Below are positions 17,772 to 20,047 of a stretch of DNA of 20,047 nucleotides, one piece after another; position 1 is the first letter of the stretch, and every line of letters begins with the position of its first letter. Both the position numbers and the translations under genes were made by a program. The stretch lies in contig CAZDAW010000060.1 of NCBI GenBank assembly GCA_964503685.1, forward strand, positions 1 through 20,047. Direction: 5' to 3'. The notes under the pieces are model-generated. The model was not told where the DNA came from. It made no database searches and worked only from the letters and a program-made list of their open reading frames with translations. This DNA comes from CAZDAW01 sp964503685 (lineage in GTDB: Bacteria; Chloroflexota; Anaerolineae; Anaerolineales; Anaerolineaceae).

Positions 17772-17862
17772 TCTTTTACGGGCAGGCGCCAAGGCAACAT
17801 TATTGTAGCACATCCGGGTTGGCAAACAAGACCCCAATATGTGGATATGCAGTGAAACAGAA

Positions 17863-19503
17863 TCACTCTCCCCACGCCCGGCGAACGGTTCTCCCTTCCA
17901 CCGCCCAAATCTCCGTGGCGAAGGCTTCGATGAAATAACGGTCGTGCACCACGGCCAGCACAGTCCCTTCGAAGCCAGAAAGCGATTGCTCAAAGTGACC
18001 ACGCGAGGGGATATCGAGATGATTGACCGGCTCATCGAGCAGAAGCAGATTGCAGCCCTGCGCGACCAGACAGGCCAGCGAAAGGCGGGCGCGTTCGCCG
18101 TAGGAAAGGCGACTGATCGGGATGAACACGTCGTCGCCCTTGAAGAGGTATTTGGAGAGGAACGAGCGGGCTTCGGTCTCCGAGCCGCCGCGAATGGCCA
18201 GCATCGTTTCGAGGGCGTCAAGCGCCGGGTCGAGGTTTTCCTGTTCCTGCGCCATATAGCCGGCCTTCACACCGCTGCCCAGGCGCACGCTGCCCGCAAG
18301 GGGCAGCAGCAGCCCGGCGACAGTGCGCAGCAGGGTAGTCTTGCCGCTGCCGTTTGGCCCGATCAAGGCCACACGCCGGCCATAGCGCAAAGTGAGGCGG
18401 ATATTTTCAAGAAGGGGAATGCCGTTATAGCCCACCGCCAGGTCTTCCATCACCACCACGTCGCGCCCGCTGGCGGGGGTTTCGCCGAACTCCATTTTCA
18501 TCTCCCACATCTGGCGGGGTTTTTCGATGGCATCCTCGTTCTTCAGGCGATCCAGGCGCGCTTCGAGATGCTTGGCGCGACCAATGGTGTGCAAACTGCG
18601 GTTGGCAAAGAAGGCTTTGGCAAATTTATCGCCCGAATCGGCCTTGCCGCCCTTCTGCGGGCGGGTAAGCATACGCAGGTTCATGGCAGCCTTTTGCAAG
18701 CGGACGATCTCGTCCTGCTGGTCGCGGTATGCCTGGCGGCAGCGCTCACGCTCGGCGGCTTTTTGCTCCTGGTAATCGCTGTAACCGCCGGCGTAACGGC
18801 GGACGCTGTGCGTTGCAGGGTCGATTTCGAGGATGCCGGCGACAGTGTTATCCAGAAAGGCGCGGTCATGGGAAACCAGCAAAACAGCATGTTGAAAATT
18901 TCGCAGCCAGCCTTCCAGCCATTCGAGCATCTCGATATCAAGGTGATTGGTGGGTTCATCCAGCAACAAGAGTTGAGGGGAAGAAAGCAGCACTCCGGCC
19001 AGCGCCAGGCGCGTCTTCTGCCCGCCGCTCAATATGGAAGCCGGGGTATCCAACGGATAATCGGCCAGACCCAAACCGCCCAGCACCGTGTGGAGTTGGC
19101 TTTCAAACTCGGCAGCCAGTTCCAGCTTTGCCAGAATCAGGTCATATTCCTGCTGCAGGGCAGGCTGATCTGGCTGGCGCGCCAGAGCCGCGGCAAGCTG
19201 TTCGAGGCGGACGGTGAGGGATTCCATGTCGCCGCCCAGTCGGTTCAGATAACCGCCGAGAGTATCATCCGCCTGAAACCGGAAGCCCTGAGGTAAATAT
19301 CCCACTCGCTCCGCAGGGATCGCCAGTTTCACCGTCCCAGAATCAGGAAACTCTTCGGCGGTAATAATACGCAATAAAGTCGTCTTACCGCAACCATTGG
19401 GGCCAACCAGTCCCAGACGTTCGCCGTCATCGAGGGTAAACGAGACGTTATCTAAAATGGTCTCAAGACCGTAGGATTTTGAAATGTTTTGGAGTGTAAG
19501 CAT
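17863..19503 (-). CDS. ABC-F family ATPase (ribosome-protection/translation-factor type)
   Basis: 546-residue cytosolic twin-ATPase protein without transmembrane segments; ABC-F proteins bind the ribosomal E site and adjust translation, and several confer antibiotic resistance. First cassette: Walker A GPNGCGKT (34-41), signature LSGGQ (158-162), Walker B ending DEPTNHLD. Then an arm/linker region (about 240-330) with a basic tip (RPQKGGKAD...DKFAKAFF) that would reach toward the P-site tRNA or peptidyl-transferase centre. Second cassette: Walker A GPNGSGKT (382-389), signature LSYGE, and DEPVNHLD with Val in place of the usual Thr. I chose ATG 19503 because AGGCAGG lies 6 nt upstream; a TTG two codons earlier is possible. 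The gene is preceded by an attenuator-like leader with a small ORF, which favours an inducible antibiotic-resistance role over a housekeeping one. No resistance spectrum can be deduced. Confidence 0.93.
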   Translation of the reverse strand: MLTLQNISKSYGLETILDNVSFTLDDGERLGLVGPNGCGKTTLLRIITAEEFPDSGTVKLAIPAERVGYLPQGFRFQADDTLGGYLNRLGGDMESLTVRLEQLAAALARQPDQPALQQEYDLILAKLELAAEFESQLHTVLGGLGLADYPLDTPASILSGGQKTRLALAGVLLSSPQLLLLDEPTNHLDIEMLEWLEGWLRNFQHAVLLVSHDRAFLDNTVAGILEIDPATHSVRRYAGGYSDYQEQKAAERERCRQAYRDQQDEIVRLQKAAMNLRMLTRPQKGGKADSGDKFAKAFFANRSLHTIGRAKHLEARLDRLKNEDAIEKPRQMWEMKMEFGETPASGRDVVVMEDLAVGYNGIPLLENIRLTLRYGRRVALIGPNGSGKTTLLRTVAGLLLPLAGSVRLGSGVKAGYMAQEQENLDPALDALETMLAIRGGSETEARSFLSKYLFKGDDVFIPISRLSYGERARLSLACLVAQGCNLLLLDEPVNHLDIPSRGHFEQSLSGFEGTVLAVVHDRYFIEAFATEIWAVEGRTVRRAWGE

Positions 19504-19522
19504 CAGCAACCTGCCTGTCTAT

Positions 19523-19547
19523 CCCCGGTATGCGCTGCATACTGGGG
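19523..19547 (-). promoter_or_regulatory. Hairpin just upstream of the ABC-F ribosome binding site
   Basis: GTATGC/GCATAC (6 bp, loop AGC) is extended by CCCC/GGGG across one A-C mismatch. It ends 6 nt before the AGGCAGG ribosome binding site. No U tract follows, so it is not a terminator. Its ACCGGGG arm is also complementary to CCCCGGT in the terminator's 3' arm (19561-19567), a 7-bp pairing that could destabilise the terminator. Confidence 0.6.
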
Positions 19548-19550
19548 CTT

Positions 19551-19581
19551 AAAAAGAAAAACCGGGGGCGCATGCCCTCGG
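19551..19581 (-). terminator. Intrinsic terminator inside the ABC-F leader
   Basis: The minus strand reads CCGAGGGC-ATGC-GCCCCCGG (19562-19581): seven GC-rich base pairs with one A-C mismatch and a 4-nt loop, followed directly by TTTTTCTTTTT (19551-19561). It lies upstream of the gene it would shut off, about 50 nt before the ABC-F start, which is the hallmark of an attenuator. Confidence 0.82.
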
Positions 19582-19610
19582 CTTAAAATTTAAACGATAT
19601 GGAACCGAGA
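19576..19610 (-). promoter_or_regulatory. Candidate antiterminator pairing
   Basis: In the minus-strand RNA, UCUCGGUU (19603-19610) can pair with AGCCGAGG (19576-19583): eight pairs, two of them G-U, with a 19-nt loop. This occupies the 5' arm of the terminator and also uses part of the first hairpin's inner arm, so it is exclusive with both. Confidence 0.5.
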
Positions 19611-19636
19611 CACGTTCCCAAAAAGTCAATCGTTTA
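19591..19636 (-). promoter_or_regulatory. First leader hairpin overlapping the small ORF stop codon
   Basis: A perfect 8-bp outer stem TAAACGAT (19629-19636) / ATCGTTTA (19591-19598) encloses an inner GGAAC/GTTCC stem (19601-19605 and 19614-19618), with a 2/10-nt internal loop. The first three bases of the outer 5' arm are the stop codon of the leader ORF, so a ribosome held on the ORF would prevent this stem. Confidence 0.65.
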
Positions 19637-19654
19637 CAGGTTGTTGTTCGTCAT
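19634..19654 (-). CDS. Leader peptide MTNNNL, putative regulatory small ORF
   Basis: ATG-ACG-AAC-AAC-AAC-CTG-TAA with a well-placed AGGAGAG ribosome binding site 6 nt upstream and an extended -10 promoter about 28 nt upstream. Three identical consecutive Asn codons (AAC) precede Leu. It is too short to be a functional enzyme; its position between promoter and attenuator indicates that the act of translating it is the signal. It could sense ribosome-targeting antibiotics or, less likely given the ABC-F gene, asparaginyl-tRNA charging. Confidence 0.65.
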   Translation of the reverse strand: MTNNNL

Positions 19655-19681
19655 TCAAATCTCTCCTGGTAGCTTGCTGCC

Positions 19682-19690
19682 ATTATACCA
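19682..19690 (-). promoter_or_regulatory. Extended -10 promoter of the ABC-F leader transcript
   Basis: The minus strand reads TGGTATAAT, a perfect extended -10 (TG-n-TATAAT). There is no good -35 17 nt upstream, which an extended -10 can compensate for. Transcription should start near 19675, about 20 nt before the leader ORF. Confidence 0.7.
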
Positions 19691-19720
19691 TAGATTATTT
19701 AATCCACGTTGCCACCTGGA

Positions 19721-19763
19721 TGTCATTGCGGGCCTCGACAGAATGGCGAGGCGTGGCAATCTC
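19721..19763 (+). repeat. Intergenic palindromic repeat, copy 1
   Basis: The ends are TGTCATTGCG and GTGGCAATCTC. The interior carries a GCCTCG/CGAGGC 6-bp stem with a 9-nt loop. The outer ends are themselves partly complementary (ATTGC / GCAAT), giving a two-part hairpin. The same end motifs occur in reverse orientation in copy 2. Confidence 0.65.
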
Positions 19764-19910
19764 GGATTTTGACGTTGAGACTGCTTCGTCAGACAAACGT
19801 AGAGATTACCGTCAAGGTAGCAACTTGAGTTATTTAGCTCAAACCGCGATTCATGAAATTTTTACCGCAGATACCCCGAAGAGTACGATGTACACGCTGA
19901 TGAATACAGG

Positions 19911-19950
19911 GAGATTGCCACGGCGGGCTGACGCCCGCCTCGCAAAGACA
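19911..19950 (-). repeat. Intergenic palindromic repeat, copy 2 (inverted)
   Basis: Read on the minus strand it begins TGTCTTTGCGAGGCGGGC and ends GTGGCAATCTC, matching the ends of copy 1. The interior is a perfect GGCGGGC/GCCCGCC 7-bp stem with a TGAC loop. The interiors of the two copies differ while both preserve pairing, as seen in REP-like or MITE-like elements. Confidence 0.65.
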
Positions 19951-20047
19951 ATCTGTTTTTTGGGTCGGATTACGCCACCTCTGGATGGACATAGGGCAAA
20001 CTTATCTCATAATGTATCGGATTCACCGGCGCAACCCACCCCTTCGC

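Larger units (their letters stand above)
17546..17862. other. Non-coding interval between the efflux operon and the ABC-F gene
   Basis: 317 nt, AT-rich near the efflux operon. I see no convincing gene in it. It holds a TATAAT-like -10 for the efflux operon and two inverted repeats (listed separately). A minus-strand TTGAAC...TATAAA pair (17554-17584) also occurs, but its spacing of 19 nt is poor and it would start transcription at the ATG. Confidence 0.6.
19504..19675 (-). promoter_or_regulatory. Attenuator leader of the ABC-F gene
   Basis: The transcribed leader contains, in order, a Shine-Dalgarno (AGGAGAG, 19661-19667), a 6-codon ORF, a hairpin starting at the ORF's stop codon, an overlapping antiterminator possibility, an intrinsic terminator with a long U tract, a further hairpin and the ABC-F ribosome binding site. 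This order fits ribosome-mediated transcription attenuation: stalling on the small ORF would block the first hairpin, free the antiterminator strand and prevent termination. Comparable small-ORF attenuators are known upstream of resistance ABC-F and erm genes in Firmicutes. The elements are read directly; the mechanism is inferred. Confidence 0.7.
19691..20047. other. Gene-free right end with decayed intergenic repeats
   Basis: No open frame with a plausible start and ribosome binding site was seen in these 357 nt. The stretch contains an inverted pair of TGTCATTGCG...GTGGCAATCT elements (listed separately). It also holds fragments that resemble their usual continuation (GAGACTGCTTCGTCA at 19777-19791; AGAGATTACC at 19801) and a small TTGAG/CTCAA dyad near 19825-19842. 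It looks like a graveyard of intergenic palindromic repeats rather than a gene. Confidence 0.6.

Noticed and set aside
17839..19296. 485-codon open frame on the plus strand
   Set aside because: It lies antisense to the ABC-F gene, has no ribosome binding site and no recognisable motif. Long antisense frames are common in GC-rich genes.
19691..20047. CRISPR array or tRNA gene in the right-end gap
   Set aside because: The repeats are inverted, imperfect and only two in number, without regular spacers; no cloverleaf with a T-loop sequence was seen.

Overview
This 20-kb window most likely comes from a Chloroflexota bacterium, probably class Anaerolineae or a relative. That is an inference from gene content and style: a MacAB-like efflux operon with lipoprotein adaptors and no outer-membrane channel gene, a tightly overlapping operon that includes an orphan beta-class DNA methyltransferase and a terpene-cyclase-fold protein, and degenerate intergenic repeats of the TGTCATTGCG...GTGGCAATCT type. 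Most genes lie on the minus strand. No rRNA, tRNA, CRISPR array, insertion sequence or integrase was seen.

Layout. Bases 2-514 hold the 3' end of an AT-rich gene for a multi-pass membrane protein of unknown function. It converges on clpB (636-3212) across a bidirectional terminator. Upstream of clpB, and transcribed toward it, is a four-gene overlapping operon (6010 down to 3333): a tyrosine-phosphatase-like protein, an alpha-toroid (prenyltransferase/squalene-cyclase-fold) protein, CutA, and a DNA methyltransferase. It is preceded by a membrane-anchored hypothetical gene with a clear TTGACA-17-AATAAT promoter and by a PlsC-type acyltransferase. Next is a sugar locus: a class II aldolase/adducin gene and a PfkB kinase gene (minus strand), diverging from a GH36 alpha-galactosidase-like gene (plus strand) across overlapping back-to-back promoters. 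The GH36 gene converges, with a 6-nt gap, on a four-gene ABC efflux operon (17545 down to 11611): two tandem lipoprotein adaptors, an ATPase fused to a cyclic-nucleotide-binding domain, and a double-FtsX permease.

The right end holds an ABC-F ATPase gene (17863-19503), a family that includes ribosome-protection antibiotic-resistance factors. Its roughly 170-nt leader appears to be a complete transcription attenuator. It has an extended -10 promoter, a Shine-Dalgarno, a 6-codon ORF (MTNNNL), a hairpin whose 5' arm starts at the ORF's stop codon, a competing antiterminator pairing, an intrinsic terminator with a long U tract, and a further hairpin before the gene's own ribosome binding site. 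This is the strongest candidate for an undescribed regulatory system here: antibiotic-induced stalling on the leader peptide would release termination. Together with the adjacent efflux operon, this end of the window looks like a drug/toxin-response neighbourhood.

All calls come from reading the sequence and recalling family motifs. No database or folding program was run.
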